A stretch of 64,000 nt of DNA from Lucifugimonas sp038150225 (GTDB lineage: Bacteria > Chloroflexota > Dehalococcoidia > Lucifugimonadales > Lucifugimonadaceae). Below are positions 24,695 to 32,731 of the stretch, piece after piece. The position numbers and the translations under genes are program-made. The notes beneath the pieces are model-generated. The model saw only the letters and a program-made list of their open reading frames with translations. It searched no databases and was not told where the DNA came from. Every line of letters starts with the position of its first letter. Within the stretch, counting starts at the first letter, position 1. The DNA is taken from assembly GCA_038150225.1 (NCBI GenBank), contig JAYQWG010000004.1:6125-70124 (forward strand). The letters are read 5' to 3'.

Positions 24695-25342
24695 CTAGCC
24701 TTCGGCAGCTGGGGTTGATTCAGGTGCTGGACCCTTGCGTCGCTCAACAGTTGCAACCGGATCTCGAAGCTGGTCAAGCGCGCCAATGGTTGCTCGAACA
24801 ATGTTGATTGTGTTTGACGAACCGAAGGTCTTAGAAAGGACATCCTTCACACCAACAGCCTCCATGACCGCACGCACTCCACCACCAGCAATTACACCAG
24901 TACCAGGTGCAGCAGGCTTGAGAAGAACTTTAGCTCCAGAGAATTTGAAGGTTACTTCGTGTGGAATGGTAGGACCATTCAGGTCAACCTTCTTCATTGC
25001 CTTTCGAGCGTAGGTCGTTCCCTTGCGGACAGCATCAGGAACAGCACCGGCACTACCGAGGGCTGAACCAACATTGCCGTTACCGTCGCCGACAACAACC
25101 ATTGCGTTGAAGGTGAGGTTTCGACCACCCTTCACAACTTTAGATACACGTCGAATTTTTACGACGCGCTCGACAAGACCTGAATCTTCTTCGTTACGTC
25201 GTGGTCGACGACCTCGTCGCTCGCCACCGCGTCCACCTGGGCCGCCCGGGGCTCGTCCACCGGGACCACCAGGTCCACCACGTCCGCCCTGGCCACCGCC
25301 ACGGCGTCCGCCACCACGATTATCGTTCTGAGTAGTGACCAT
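24695..25342 (-). CDS. rpsE: 30S ribosomal protein S5 with a Gly/Arg-rich N-terminal extension
   Basis: The S5 core begins near residue 55 (LVERVVKIRRVSKVVKGGRN) and holds GDGNGNVGSALGSAGAVPDA and the C-terminal AGGGVRAVMEAVGVKDVL. The first 50 or so residues are an RGG-like tract made mostly of Gly, Arg and Pro, far longer than the few residues usual before the core. Such tracts bind RNA in other proteins. A short Pro/Ala tail closes the protein (215 residues in all). Confidence 0.96.
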   Translation of the reverse strand: MVTTQNDNRGGGRRGGGQGGRGGPGGPGGRAPGGPGGRGGERRGRRPRRNEEDSGLVERVVKIRRVSKVVKGGRNLTFNAMVVVGDGNGNVGSALGSAGAVPDAVRKGTTYARKAMKKVDLNGPTIPHEVTFKFSGAKVLLKPAAPGTGVIAGGGVRAVMEAVGVKDVLSKTFGSSNTINIVRATIGALDQLRDPVATVERRKGPAPESTPAAEG

Positions 25343-25696
25343 TTAGAAGTTCAGTCCTTCCGAACGAGCACCGTCGGCAAGAGCCTTTACTCGTCCGTGA
25401 TATTTGTATCCACCTCGGTCAAACACGACCTGTTTTACGCCTGCGGCCAGGGCCTTTTTGGCGACAGCCTCACCAACAGCTTTCGCGATGTCAGTCTTTA
25501 CACCGTCCACCGATACTTCCTTTGAAGTAGCAGCAGCAAGCGTGTGTCCCTGATCATCGTCGATAACCTGGGCGTAGATGTGGTTGCTGCTTCGGAAAAC
25601 AGCCAGACGTGGTCGATCGGCAACACCTCGAACGTTCTTGCGAACGCGGCGGTGTCGGATCCACCTTTTTCTTGAATCAAATTTGCGGTTACCCAT
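25343..25696 (-). CDS. rplR: 50S ribosomal protein L18
   Basis: 117 residues of the 5S rRNA-binding protein: RKRWIRHRRVRKNVRGVADR, LAVFRSSNHIYAQVIDDDQG and the end FDRGGYKYHGRVKALADGAR. The stop abuts the rpsE start with no space, and the ATG lies two bases after rplF. Confidence 0.98.
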   Translation of the reverse strand: MGNRKFDSRKRWIRHRRVRKNVRGVADRPRLAVFRSSNHIYAQVIDDDQGHTLAAATSKEVSVDGVKTDIAKAVGEAVAKKALAAGVKQVVFDRGGYKYHGRVKALADGARSEGLNF

Positions 25697-25698
25697 AG

Positions 25699-26247
25699 TT
25701 AGGCAGCGCCTCCAACAGCTGTCTTACCAGCCTTGCGTCGGATAACTTCATCGACGTACTTGATGCCTTTACCGGTGTAAGGGTTAGGTTTTCGCAGCTT
25801 TCGGATCTGAGCTGCCTGTTCGCCAACGTCTTCCTTACTTGGCCCGCTAACGATGACCAGGTTCTGGCCGTCGACAGCAAGCTTGTTGTCGCCAATCGGT
25901 GCAACATCGATCGAGTGCGAGTAACCAACGTTTACTTCCAGGCCTTTGCCCTTGGAAGCAACTCGGTAACCGGTTCCGATTAGCTCGAGTCTCTTTTCGA
26001 ATCCTTCAGAGCACCCAATGACCATGTTGTTAATCAGGCTTCGGGTAAGTCCGTGAAGAGCTCGCTGATCCGGCTCATCATTCGGACGCTCGACACTAAC
26101 AACACCGTCAGCAAGACCGATCTTCATCGTTCCTGGCAGTGTGCGTGTCAGTTCGCCAACCTTGCCTTTGACAGTGACAGTTGTGCCGTCGATCTTTACG
26201 TCGACGCCATCTGGCACATTTATTGGGGCTTTACCTATTCGAGACAC
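25699..26247 (-). CDS. rplF: 50S ribosomal protein L6
   Basis: 182 residues in two repeated domains: SRIGKAPINVPDGVDV and VKGKVGELTRTLP in the first, then KRLELIGTGYRVASKGKGLE and the signature KPNPYTGKGIKYVDEVIRRK in the second. Starts at a GTG. Normal length. Confidence 0.98.
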   Translation of the reverse strand: MSRIGKAPINVPDGVDVKIDGTTVTVKGKVGELTRTLPGTMKIGLADGVVSVERPNDEPDQRALHGLTRSLINNMVIGCSEGFEKRLELIGTGYRVASKGKGLEVNVGYSHSIDVAPIGDNKLAVDGQNLVIVSGPSKEDVGEQAAQIRKLRKPNPYTGKGIKYVDEVIRRKAGKTAVGGAA

Positions 26248-26294
26248 TTTGATCTTCTCTCGTAATTTCTCTTACAACCAAGAGTTGAAATCGC

Positions 26295-26696
26295 CTACCA
26301 AACGTAGAACAACAACTCTCCACCGACACCCTGTCGTCGTGCTTGCTGACCTGTCATAACACCTTTAGGCGTGGACATGAAAGCAACACCGATTCCACCG
26401 AAGTATCGAGGGATCTCGTTCTTGCCAACGTAAACACGCAAGCCAGGCTTGCTGACTCGCTTCAGACCCTGAATGACTGGGGTCTTGTCTTCGTAGTAGC
26501 GAAGTTGGACTTCAATATTTTTTTCAGCCGAATCGCTTTCAACCACGTTGTAGTTTGTGATGAATCCTTCTTCAGCCATGAGCTTCAAGAGTGAGGTCTT
26601 CATTCGGGAAGCTGGGACTTCGAGTGATTCATGTCGAACCTGCACCGCGTTACGGATGCGGGTGAGCATGTCGGCTATGGGATCTGATACTGGCAA
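26295..26696 (-). CDS. rpsH: 30S ribosomal protein S8
   Basis: 133 residues: PVSDPIADMLTRIRNAVQVR, the central RRVSKPGLRVYVGK (here KRVSKPGLRVYVG) and the end GVMTGQQARRQGVGGELLFY. Only a TTG at 26694-26696 fits the family start; the next Met lies inside the first helix. AGAGA is present upstream. Confidence 0.97.
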   Translation of the reverse strand: MPVSDPIADMLTRIRNAVQVRHESLEVPASRMKTSLLKLMAEEGFITNYNVVESDSAEKNIEVQLRYYEDKTPVIQGLKRVSKPGLRVYVGKNEIPRYFGGIGVAFMSTPKGVMTGQQARRQGVGGELLFYVW

Positions 26697-26726
26697 CTTA
26701 TAGATTCTCTTGGCAGCTAATTTTTA

Positions 26727-27032
26727 TTACAGGCTTCCCTTGCGGACGCCGGGCAGTTCGCCCTTGAGTGCAAGGTCTCTGAACGTAATTCTCGAAAGTC
26801 CGAAGAAGCGCATGTAACCGCGTGGGCGACCGGTGACTGAGCATCGGTTGCGCAATCGGTTCTTTGCTGAGTTTCGGGGCAGCTTTGCCAGTTCCTGGCG
26901 TGCTGCGAACCGCTCCTCCGGTGACTTCTTAACATCAACCGAAAGCTTGCGAAGTTCTTCCCGACGCTCGGAATAAGCGTCAACCAGTCGCTGGCGGCGC
27001 TTTTCTCTTTCGATCATCGACTTCTTAGCCAA
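26727..27032 (-). CDS. rpsN: 30S ribosomal protein S14, long zinc-free form
   Basis: 101 residues, the long type lacking the CxxC pairs of the short zinc-binding form: AKKSMIEREKRRQRLVDAYS, PRNSAKNRLRNRCSVTGRPR, GLSRITFRDLALKGELPGV. The start is a TTG at 27030-27032 with GGGAG upstream. An ATG five codons in would remove conserved residues. Confidence 0.97.
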   Translation of the reverse strand: MAKKSMIEREKRRQRLVDAYSERREELRKLSVDVKKSPEERFAARQELAKLPRNSAKNRLRNRCSVTGRPRGYMRFFGLSRITFRDLALKGELPGVRKGSL

Positions 27033-27058
27033 TACAAATAACTCCCAAAAATAACGGT

Positions 27059-27841
27059 TTACGAAGCAGCAACCGGGTCATCGACTCGCTGGAACGGCAT
27101 TCCGAGCAGTTCGAGTAGGCGCCGGCCTTCTTCGTCAGTGTTCGCGGTAGTGACAAATGTCAGCTGGAGACCGCGCATCTTGTCGATTTCGTTGTAGTCA
27201 ATCTCTGGGAATGTCGACTGATCTCGCATACCCAGTGAGTAGTTTCCTCGTCCGTCGAACGATCGTCGGCTAATGCCGCGGAAGTCTCGGACACGAGGGA
27301 GCGTGATGTTTACGAAACGGTCGTAGAACTGCCACATCCGAGCACCACGAAGGGTTACCGAAGTACCAATTACCGAACCTTCGCGCAGTTTAAAGTTAGC
27401 GATCGAAACCTTCGCCTGGTTCTGTAGTGGCTTCTGACCGGTGATCTTCTGGAGATCTCCGGTGGCTGCACCAACAGCGGAGTTGCTGTCGAGCGCTTCA
27501 CCAAGACCAATGTTCAGAATGATCTTCTCCAGCCCAGGAACCTGCATTGGGTTCGAGTAGCCGAACTCTCGGTTCAAAACCGGGACAACATCGTCGCGGT
27601 AAACCTGCTTCATTCGAGGTACATATGCAGCAACAGCTGGTTCGCTCGACTTCTTCTTAGCAGCTGGCTTCGATTCAGTCTTTGCAGCAGCAGGCTTCTT
27701 GGCTGCAGCTTTCTTAGCGGCAGGCTTTTTAGCAGCAGCTTTTTTCGCCGCAGGCTTTTTAGCCGCGGTTTTCTTAGCAGCTGGCTTCTTAGCCTCTGCT
27801 GCCTGCTCTTCTTTTGCGTTGCTGTCAGGAGCGTTTGCCAC
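27059..27841 (-). CDS. rplE: 50S ribosomal protein L5 with a histone-like Lys/Ala/Pro-rich N-terminal tail
   Basis: The L5 domain runs from about residue 73 to 260 (VPRMKQVYRDDVVPVLNREF, GLEKIILNIGLGEALDS, SIANFKLREGSVIGTSVTLR, PEIDYNEIDKMRGLQLTFVT). Ahead of it lie about 70 residues made of AAKKPAAKK-type repeats. Ordinary L5 proteins have about 180 residues. The start is a GTG at 27841, overlapping the end of rplX by 17 bases. The repeats match those at the C-terminus of L13 in composition. Confidence 0.95.
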   Translation of the reverse strand: MANAPDSNAKEEQAAEAKKPAAKKTAAKKPAAKKAAAKKPAAKKAAAKKPAAAKTESKPAAKKKSSEPAVAAYVPRMKQVYRDDVVPVLNREFGYSNPMQVPGLEKIILNIGLGEALDSNSAVGAATGDLQKITGQKPLQNQAKVSIANFKLREGSVIGTSVTLRGARMWQFYDRFVNITLPRVRDFRGISRRSFDGRGNYSLGMRDQSTFPEIDYNEIDKMRGLQLTFVTTANTDEEGRRLLELLGMPFQRVDDPVAAS

Positions 27842-28139
27842 TCTTGACCACCCTAACTTTCGTCCCGTCTTCGAGGACCTTCTGTCCGGTTCGACCAGCG
27901 TTGCCGGTCTCCGAATCTACTAACATCACATTTGAGAGTGAAATTGGAGCTTCACCCAGAACAATTCCGGTTTGTGCAATTCCCGGTTGAGGTCGAATGT
28001 GGCGGGTAACCATGTTCACGCCTTCAACAACCACCCGGTTTTCGTCCGGAAGAACGCGGATCACTGATCCACGCTTGCCTTTATCTTTTCCAGAGATGAC
28101 GAGAACCTCGTCGTCCCTTTTAATTCGTGTCTGAGCCAT
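27825..28139 (-). CDS. rplX: 50S ribosomal protein L24
   Basis: 104 residues: IKRDDEVLVISGKDKGKRGS is the KOW motif, followed by VEGVNMVTRHIRPQPG and the C-terminal KVLEDGTKVRVVKSGKRS. Its 3' end overlaps the rplE start by 17 bases; three bases separate it from rplN. Confidence 0.98.
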   Translation of the reverse strand: MAQTRIKRDDEVLVISGKDKGKRGSVIRVLPDENRVVVEGVNMVTRHIRPQPGIAQTGIVLGEAPISLSNVMLVDSETGNAGRTGQKVLEDGTKVRVVKSGKRS

Positions 28140-28142
28140 GGC

Positions 28143-28511
28143 TTACAAAACCTCCGGCGCAAGCGAAACGATTCGCATGAACTGTTTGTTTCGCAGCTCT
28201 CGGGCTACAGGGCCAAATATTCGAGTACCACGCGGGTTCTCGTCGTCACCAATAATCACGCAGGCGTTGTCATCGAACCTGATATACGAACCGTCTGGGC
28301 GTCGTACCTCTTTAGCAGTTCTAACAACGACAGCCTTAACCACCTGGTGCATTCGGACTGTTCCGCCAGGCTGGGCATCTTTGACCGCGCAAGTGATGAC
28401 ATCACCAACCGAAGCGTAACGACGTGCGCTACCGCCAACGATGTTGATGCAAAGCACTTCACGCGCTCCTGAGTTGTCGGCTACTTTCAGCCGTGTTTCT
28501 CGTTGAATCAT
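28143..28511 (-). CDS. rplN: 50S ribosomal protein L14
   Basis: 122 residues of standard length: IQRETRLKVADNSGAREVLC, then VGDVITCAVKDAQPGGTVR and RIFGPVARELRNKQFMRIVS. Two bases separate it from rpsQ. Confidence 0.98.
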   Translation of the reverse strand: MIQRETRLKVADNSGAREVLCINIVGGSARRYASVGDVITCAVKDAQPGGTVRMHQVVKAVVVRTAKEVRRPDGSYIRFDDNACVIIGDDENPRGTRIFGPVARELRNKQFMRIVSLAPEVL

Positions 28512-28513
28512 CT

Positions 28514-28837
28514 TTAGTCCTCAGACCCTTCAGATTCGTCTGCACCAGTAAGAGCAGCCTCGGTGTCGATCTCCTCTGGCTGAACTTCTGCAACGTCTAC
28601 TTTGTCAAGAACGCTGACCAGTCGCCATCGCTTGGTCTTCGACATTGGTCGAGACTCTTCGATGAGCACTCGGTCGCCGAGTGTTGCGTCGTTGTTCTCA
28701 TCGTGAACAACAAACTTGGTCAGCTTTCGTCGAGCCTTCTTGTAAATCCGGTCGCGCTGCAACCAAGAAACGCCTACAACTACGCTCTTATCGTTCTTGT
28801 CTTTAAGAACAGTGCCGGTCCGCTGTCTGCGCGCCAA
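28514..28837 (-). CDS. rpsQ: 30S ribosomal protein S17 with an acidic C-terminal tail
   Basis: The S17 OB fold covers about residues 1-80 (RTGTVLKDKNDKSVVVGVSW, GDRVLIEESRPMSKTKRWRL). About 25 acidic residues rich in Glu, Asp and Ala follow. The family start is a TTG at 28835-28837 with a strong AAGGGAGAATAGG ribosome site just ahead, and there is no ATG nearby. Confidence 0.97.
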   Translation of the reverse strand: MARRQRTGTVLKDKNDKSVVVGVSWLQRDRIYKKARRKLTKFVVHDENNDATLGDRVLIEESRPMSKTKRWRLVSVLDKVDVAEVQPEEIDTEAALTGADESEGSED

Positions 28838-28838
28838 C

Positions 28839-29075
28839 CTATTCTCCCTTGCTTTCAGTGGCAGCCGATCCGGCTTCCAGGCTCGCTGCGATCTCGCGTT
28901 CGCGGATCACTGTCTTGATGCGCGCGATCGCCTTTCGGGTTGCCCCGAGTTCGTTCGTGTTAGTCAACTGAAGAGTAGCCTTACGGAACCTGAGGTTCAT
29001 AAGAGTGCGCTCCTGGTCACCAAGCTCTTTTCGGAGCTCAGTGTCGTTCAGTTCTCTTACTTCGCTAATTTGCAT
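28839..29075 (-). CDS. rpmC: 50S ribosomal protein L29
   Basis: 78 residues of two helices: QISEVRELNDTELRKELGDQ, LMNLRFRKATLQLTNTNELG and KAIARIKTVIREREI, with a short Ala/Glu-rich tail. A 47-bp gap lies between it and rplP, where the next gene upstream ends. Confidence 0.97.
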   Translation of the reverse strand: MQISEVRELNDTELRKELGDQERTLMNLRFRKATLQLTNTNELGATRKAIARIKTVIREREIAASLEAGSAATESKGE

Positions 29076-29122
29076 CGTCTAATCAACTTCTGTCTGACTC
29101 CCATGTGAGAGCCAGAATCTAT

Positions 29123-29539
29123 CTAAAGTTCGTCGGTCCTCGCAACGATTCGGGTTGGAACCGAAAGCTTGTGCGCTGCTCGGCGCAAAGCTTCTCGGGC
29201 CGCTTCTTCCGGAACGTCGGCGATTTCGTACAACATTCGCCCGCGCTTCACGACGGCGACCCAACGGTCGACGGCACCTTTACCACCACCCATTCGAGTT
29301 TCGGCAGGCCGTGCACTGACCGGCTTGTCTGGGAACAGTCTGATCCAGAGCTGTCCACCACGCTTTACATAACCGGTAATAGCTCGACGTGCAGCTTCGA
29401 TTTCTCGGGCTGAAACCCATCCAGGACCTTCGGCTTTTAGACCGAATTCACCGTACTGCATGGCCGAACCTCGAGTTCGAATGCCTTTCATTCGACCTCG
29501 CTGGTACTTCCTGTATTTGGTTCGCTTTGGCTGAAGCAT
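29123..29539 (-). CDS. rplP: 50S ribosomal protein L16
   Basis: 138 residues: LQPKRTKYRKYQRGRMKGIR, the loop region GWVSAREIEAARRAITGYVK, and RMGGGKGAVDRWVAVVKRGR, which reaches the peptidyl-transferase centre. Five of the first six Arg codons are CGA. The ATG abuts the rpsC stop. Confidence 0.98.
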   Translation of the reverse strand: MLQPKRTKYRKYQRGRMKGIRTRGSAMQYGEFGLKAEGPGWVSAREIEAARRAITGYVKRGGQLWIRLFPDKPVSARPAETRMGGGKGAVDRWVAVVKRGRMLYEIADVPEEAAREALRRAAHKLSVPTRIVARTDEL

Positions 29540-30322
29540 TTACTTAGCCTCTTTTTCGCCGCTCGAAGCTTTGTTCGACGGAGCGGAATCGCTGTTACCC
29601 GATCCACCAGACTTGCCACCACCCTGGGACTCCTGAGGAGCTCCAAGCTGAAGCCGAGCCATCGAACGGGCTCGAAGGTTTTCAGCAGAAGGAATCATGT
29701 CGCCGGTGTAGATCCAAACCTTGATTCCGATTACACCGAAAGTTGTCTTTGCTTCTGCGATTGCAAAATCGATTTGAGCACGAAGTGTGTGCAGAGGGGT
29801 TCGACCATCTTTCTGCTTGTCGGTTCGTGCAATTTCTGCACCACCCAACCTGCCAGACACAACGACCTTGATGCCCTTGGCGCCTGCCTGCATCGTTCGC
29901 TGCATAGCGAGTCGTACCGCTCGACGGTAAGCAACCCGTCGTTCAAGTTGTTCAGCGATTGACTGACCAACAAGTGCGGCATCCAGCTCTGGCTGTCGAA
30001 TCTCCTGAATGTTCAGTCGGGAACGCTTCTCTGTCAGCTTTTCGAGGTCACCTCGAAGTTCGTCAACTCGCGTACCACCACGACCAATGATGATTCCTGG
30101 TCGTGCAGTGTTGATCGTTACAACCAGATCCTGTGCGCCTCGCTCGATCTCAACACGTGAGATTGCACCAGACTCAGCGTAACGCTCGCTGATCATGCTT
30201 CGGATCTTCTGGTCTTCATCGGTGAGACGGCGGTAGTCCGCGCCTCGCCCAGCAAACCAGTGCGCTCGCCAGTCTTGTACTCCACCGAGTCGGAACCCGA
30301 TCGGGTGTGTCTTCTGACCCAT
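29540..30322 (-). CDS. rpsC: 30S ribosomal protein S3
   Basis: 260 residues: GQKTHPIGFRLGGVQDWRAH, the KH domain with TARPGIIIGRGGTRVDELR, and the C-terminal domain GAKGIKVVVSGRLGGAEIAR and GVKVWIYTGD-like GIKVWIYTGDMIP. A Gly/Ser/Lys tail of about 35 residues ends it. In the first 125 or so codons, 10 of 16 Arg are CGA. Confidence 0.98.
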   Translation of the reverse strand: MGQKTHPIGFRLGGVQDWRAHWFAGRGADYRRLTDEDQKIRSMISERYAESGAISRVEIERGAQDLVVTINTARPGIIIGRGGTRVDELRGDLEKLTEKRSRLNIQEIRQPELDAALVGQSIAEQLERRVAYRRAVRLAMQRTMQAGAKGIKVVVSGRLGGAEIARTDKQKDGRTPLHTLRAQIDFAIAEAKTTFGVIGIKVWIYTGDMIPSAENLRARSMARLQLGAPQESQGGGKSGGSGNSDSAPSNKASSGEKEAK

Positions 30323-30324
30323 AT

Positions 30325-30660
30325 CTAGCTCCTTACCTCGTCCACTTCGATAGTGATGTGGCTTGTAGGCCTGTCAAATGAACCAACTCGTCCTCGTGCC
30401 TTTGGTCGGTATCGTCGAATCCAGGTGGCCTTATCGGCGGTGATTCGAACGATCTTCAAATCGTCGCGAGACTGCAGATCGTTATGCTCTGCGTTTGATG
30501 CAGCAGAGTTCAATATCTTCAGAATCTCAGCAGCGGCAGGGCTGGCCATGTATCGAAGCATGGGTACTGCCTCGTTGACCATCTTTCCGCGAATCTGATC
30601 CATCACAAGTCGAAGCTTGTAATCGGAGATTCCAACATTTTTTGTTCTTGCAATCGCCAT
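30325..30660 (-). CDS. rplV: 50S ribosomal protein L22
   Basis: 111 residues: the exit-tunnel protein with KLRLVMDQIRGKMVNEAVPM, ILNSAASNAEHN, and the hairpin IRRYRPKARGRVGSFDRPTS followed by HITIEV. Two bases each side separate it from rpsC and rpsS. Confidence 0.98.
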   Translation of the reverse strand: MAIARTKNVGISDYKLRLVMDQIRGKMVNEAVPMLRYMASPAAAEILKILNSAASNAEHNDLQSRDDLKIVRITADKATWIRRYRPKARGRVGSFDRPTSHITIEVDEVRS

Positions 30661-30662
30661 TA

Positions 30663-30941
30663 CTAACCTGTTCTTCGATCCGATTTGCTGATGTGACCGC
30701 GGAAGGTTCGAGTCGGTGCGAATTCACCGAGTCGGTGACCAACCATGTTTTCAGTGATCAGGATCGGCATAAACCTTCGACCATCGTGTACCGCAATCGT
30801 TAGACCAACCATTTCAGGCATGATCATTGATGCCCGCGCCCAGGTTCGAATCACGTCACGTGAACCGGACGCCTGGGTAGCAAGTACCTTATTCATCAGC
30901 TTTGGGTCTACGAACGGACCCTTTTTGATTGACCTTGACAT
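30663..30941 (-). CDS. rpsS: 30S ribosomal protein S19
   Basis: 92 residues: SRSIKKGPFVDPKLMNKVLA, IRTWARASMIMPEMVGLTIA and MVGHRLGEFAPTRTFRGH. Standard length. A 36-bp gap lies upstream after rplB. Confidence 0.98.
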   Translation of the reverse strand: MSRSIKKGPFVDPKLMNKVLATQASGSRDVIRTWARASMIMPEMVGLTIAVHDGRRFMPILITENMVGHRLGEFAPTRTFRGHISKSDRRTG

Positions 30942-30977
30942 ATGTACTAAGTCTCGACTGTCTAATACCCGACGGGT

Positions 30978-31805
30978 TTAGCGGTCATACCTCCGCCTGA
31001 GAATAAATTTGTCTGTTCGCTTGTTACGCCTGGTTCGCTTACCAAGAGCTGGCTTACCCCAAGGAGTCTTAGGTCCAGGCATACCGATTCCGGCGCGACC
31101 TTCACCACCACCATGTGGGTGAGCTGCCGGGCTCATTACAGAACCACGAACAGTTGGGCGGCGACCGCGGTGTCGGTTGCGTCCAGCCTTACCAAGCTTC
31201 TCGTTCTTGTGGTCCAGGTTTGAAACCTGACCAACGGTTGCCTGACAGTCGCTGAGCAATCGGCGCATTTCGCCTGATGGGAGTCGAAGAAGTGTGTAGC
31301 CACCTTCGTGAGCCATTACCTGTGCAACTGCACCGGCTGACTTCACCATCTGGCCACCCTTACCAGGTGTTACTTCAACGTTGTGAACGAGAGTACCTGT
31401 AGGCAGTGAACCGAGTTTTCGGCTGTTACCTGTGGCCACAGGAGCATCGTCACCGCTCTGTACAACGTCACCAACCTTGACGCCGTTTGGAGCAACGATG
31501 TACCGCTTCATGCCGTCTTCGAAACGAACAAGAGCGATTCTTGCTGTTCGGTTTGGATCGTACTCGATCGACAGAACAGTAGCTGCACCAGTCTTGTCAC
31601 GCTTGAAGTCGACAATTCGGTATCGGCGCTTGTGTCCACCACCACGGTGTCGGACGGTCACGCGACCTCGGTTGTTTCGACCACCCTTTTTAGAGAGTGG
31701 AGCAAGCAAAGATTTTTCGGGCTTGTTTGTGGTTACATCTTTGTAGTCGTCGGCGATCGTATCACGACGACCCGGAGATGTTGGCTTAAATTCTTTCAGG
31801 CCCAT
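30978..31805 (-). CDS. rplB: 50S ribosomal protein L2
   Basis: 275 residues: the RNA-binding N-terminal half (KKGGRNNRGRVTVRHRGGGH, YRIVDFKRDK), the SH3-like middle (GTLVHNVEVTPGKGGQMVKS), and the C-terminal signature GSVMSPAAHPHGGGEGRAG with the catalytic-centre His. Full length. Confidence 0.98.
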   Translation of the reverse strand: MGLKEFKPTSPGRRDTIADDYKDVTTNKPEKSLLAPLSKKGGRNNRGRVTVRHRGGGHKRRYRIVDFKRDKTGAATVLSIEYDPNRTARIALVRFEDGMKRYIVAPNGVKVGDVVQSGDDAPVATGNSRKLGSLPTGTLVHNVEVTPGKGGQMVKSAGAVAQVMAHEGGYTLLRLPSGEMRRLLSDCQATVGQVSNLDHKNEKLGKAGRNRHRGRRPTVRGSVMSPAAHPHGGGEGRAGIGMPGPKTPWGKPALGKRTRRNKRTDKFILRRRYDR

Positions 31806-31808
31806 CCC

Positions 31809-32093
31809 TTATGCTCCCTCAAACAACTGAATCGAATCGCCTGCTGCGAGAGAGACGATGGCCTTTTTCCAGTCAGGCTGTTTCGATGGTCGGCGGCCAT
31901 ATCGCTTGACCTTGCCAGGTACTGTGAGGGTATTCACTTTGATGACCTTCACATCGAACGCCCATTCAACAGCCTTGGCAATTTGTTCTTTGCTTGCTGA
32001 TGAATCAACTTCAAATACGTAACGGTTCTGCTCTTGCTGGAGAGTCGACTTTTCAGTGACGACTGGTCGGATGAGTACGTTAGCGAGAGACAT
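31809..32093 (-). CDS. rplW: 50S ribosomal protein L23
   Basis: 94 residues: VLIRPVVTEKSTLQQEQNRY, ASKEQIAKAVEWAFDVKVIK and KVKRYGRRPSKQPDWKKAIV. Docking site for SRP and trigger factor. Its ATG overlaps the rplD stop by one base (TAATG). Confidence 0.98.
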   Translation of the reverse strand: MSLANVLIRPVVTEKSTLQQEQNRYVFEVDSSASKEQIAKAVEWAFDVKVIKVNTLTVPGKVKRYGRRPSKQPDWKKAIVSLAAGDSIQLFEGA

Positions 32094-32731
32094 TATTTGT
32101 CACCTCCGTCTTCACCCCAGAGACTGTCGATAGCCTGAAGAGCGTCCTGAGTCACAACCAGGTTGGTAGCTGATACAGCTTCCAGCGGGTTCATCAAAGC
32201 TGCTGCTTGAACTTCAACTCCGCTCAGGTTTCCGGCTGACTTGATGACGTTGTGATCAGTGTTACCAGTAACGATCAGTGTGCGCCCCTTGAGCTCAAGA
32301 GCAGAAACGATATCTCGAACTGCGCTTGTCTTTGGAGCATCCAGTGAAAGGCTGTCGAGCACTGTCAGTGACTCTTCTCGAACCTTGTCGGAAAGAGCGA
32401 TACGCAGAGCCTGTCGTCGCATCTTCTTAGGAAGACGCTGCTTGTAGCTACGAGGGTGCGGTCCGTGTGCGACACCACCACCAACTCGAACCGGTGATCG
32501 CCGGCTTCCCTGTCGAGAAGCACCGCTACCCTTCTGTGGGCGGAGCTTTCGAGTTGAGAAGCTAACCTCAGCTCGGGTTTGGGTGTCTTGCGTGCCGACT
32601 CGCTTGTTCGCCTGCTGAGCAACCACTGCCTGGTGCAGGAGAGCGTCGTTGCTCTCTGCAGCCCAGACTCGGTCGCTTGCTGCGACTGACCCGACTACTT
32701 TGCCTTTGTTGTCTTTTACTTGCAGATCCAT
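32093..32731 (-). CDS. rplD: 50S ribosomal protein L4
   Basis: 212 residues: DALLHQAVVAQQANKRVGTQ, the tunnel-lining loop RPQKGSGASRQGSRRSPVRV and HGPHPRSYKQRLPKKMRRQA. L4 normally can repress its own operon in enterobacteria; no matching leader is evident here. One-base overlaps (TAATG) join it to rplC and rplW. Confidence 0.98.
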   Translation of the reverse strand: MDLQVKDNKGKVVGSVAASDRVWAAESNDALLHQAVVAQQANKRVGTQDTQTRAEVSFSTRKLRPQKGSGASRQGSRRSPVRVGGGVAHGPHPRSYKQRLPKKMRRQALRIALSDKVREESLTVLDSLSLDAPKTSAVRDIVSALELKGRTLIVTGNTDHNVIKSAGNLSGVEVQAAALMNPLEAVSATNLVVTQDALQAIDSLWGEDGGDK

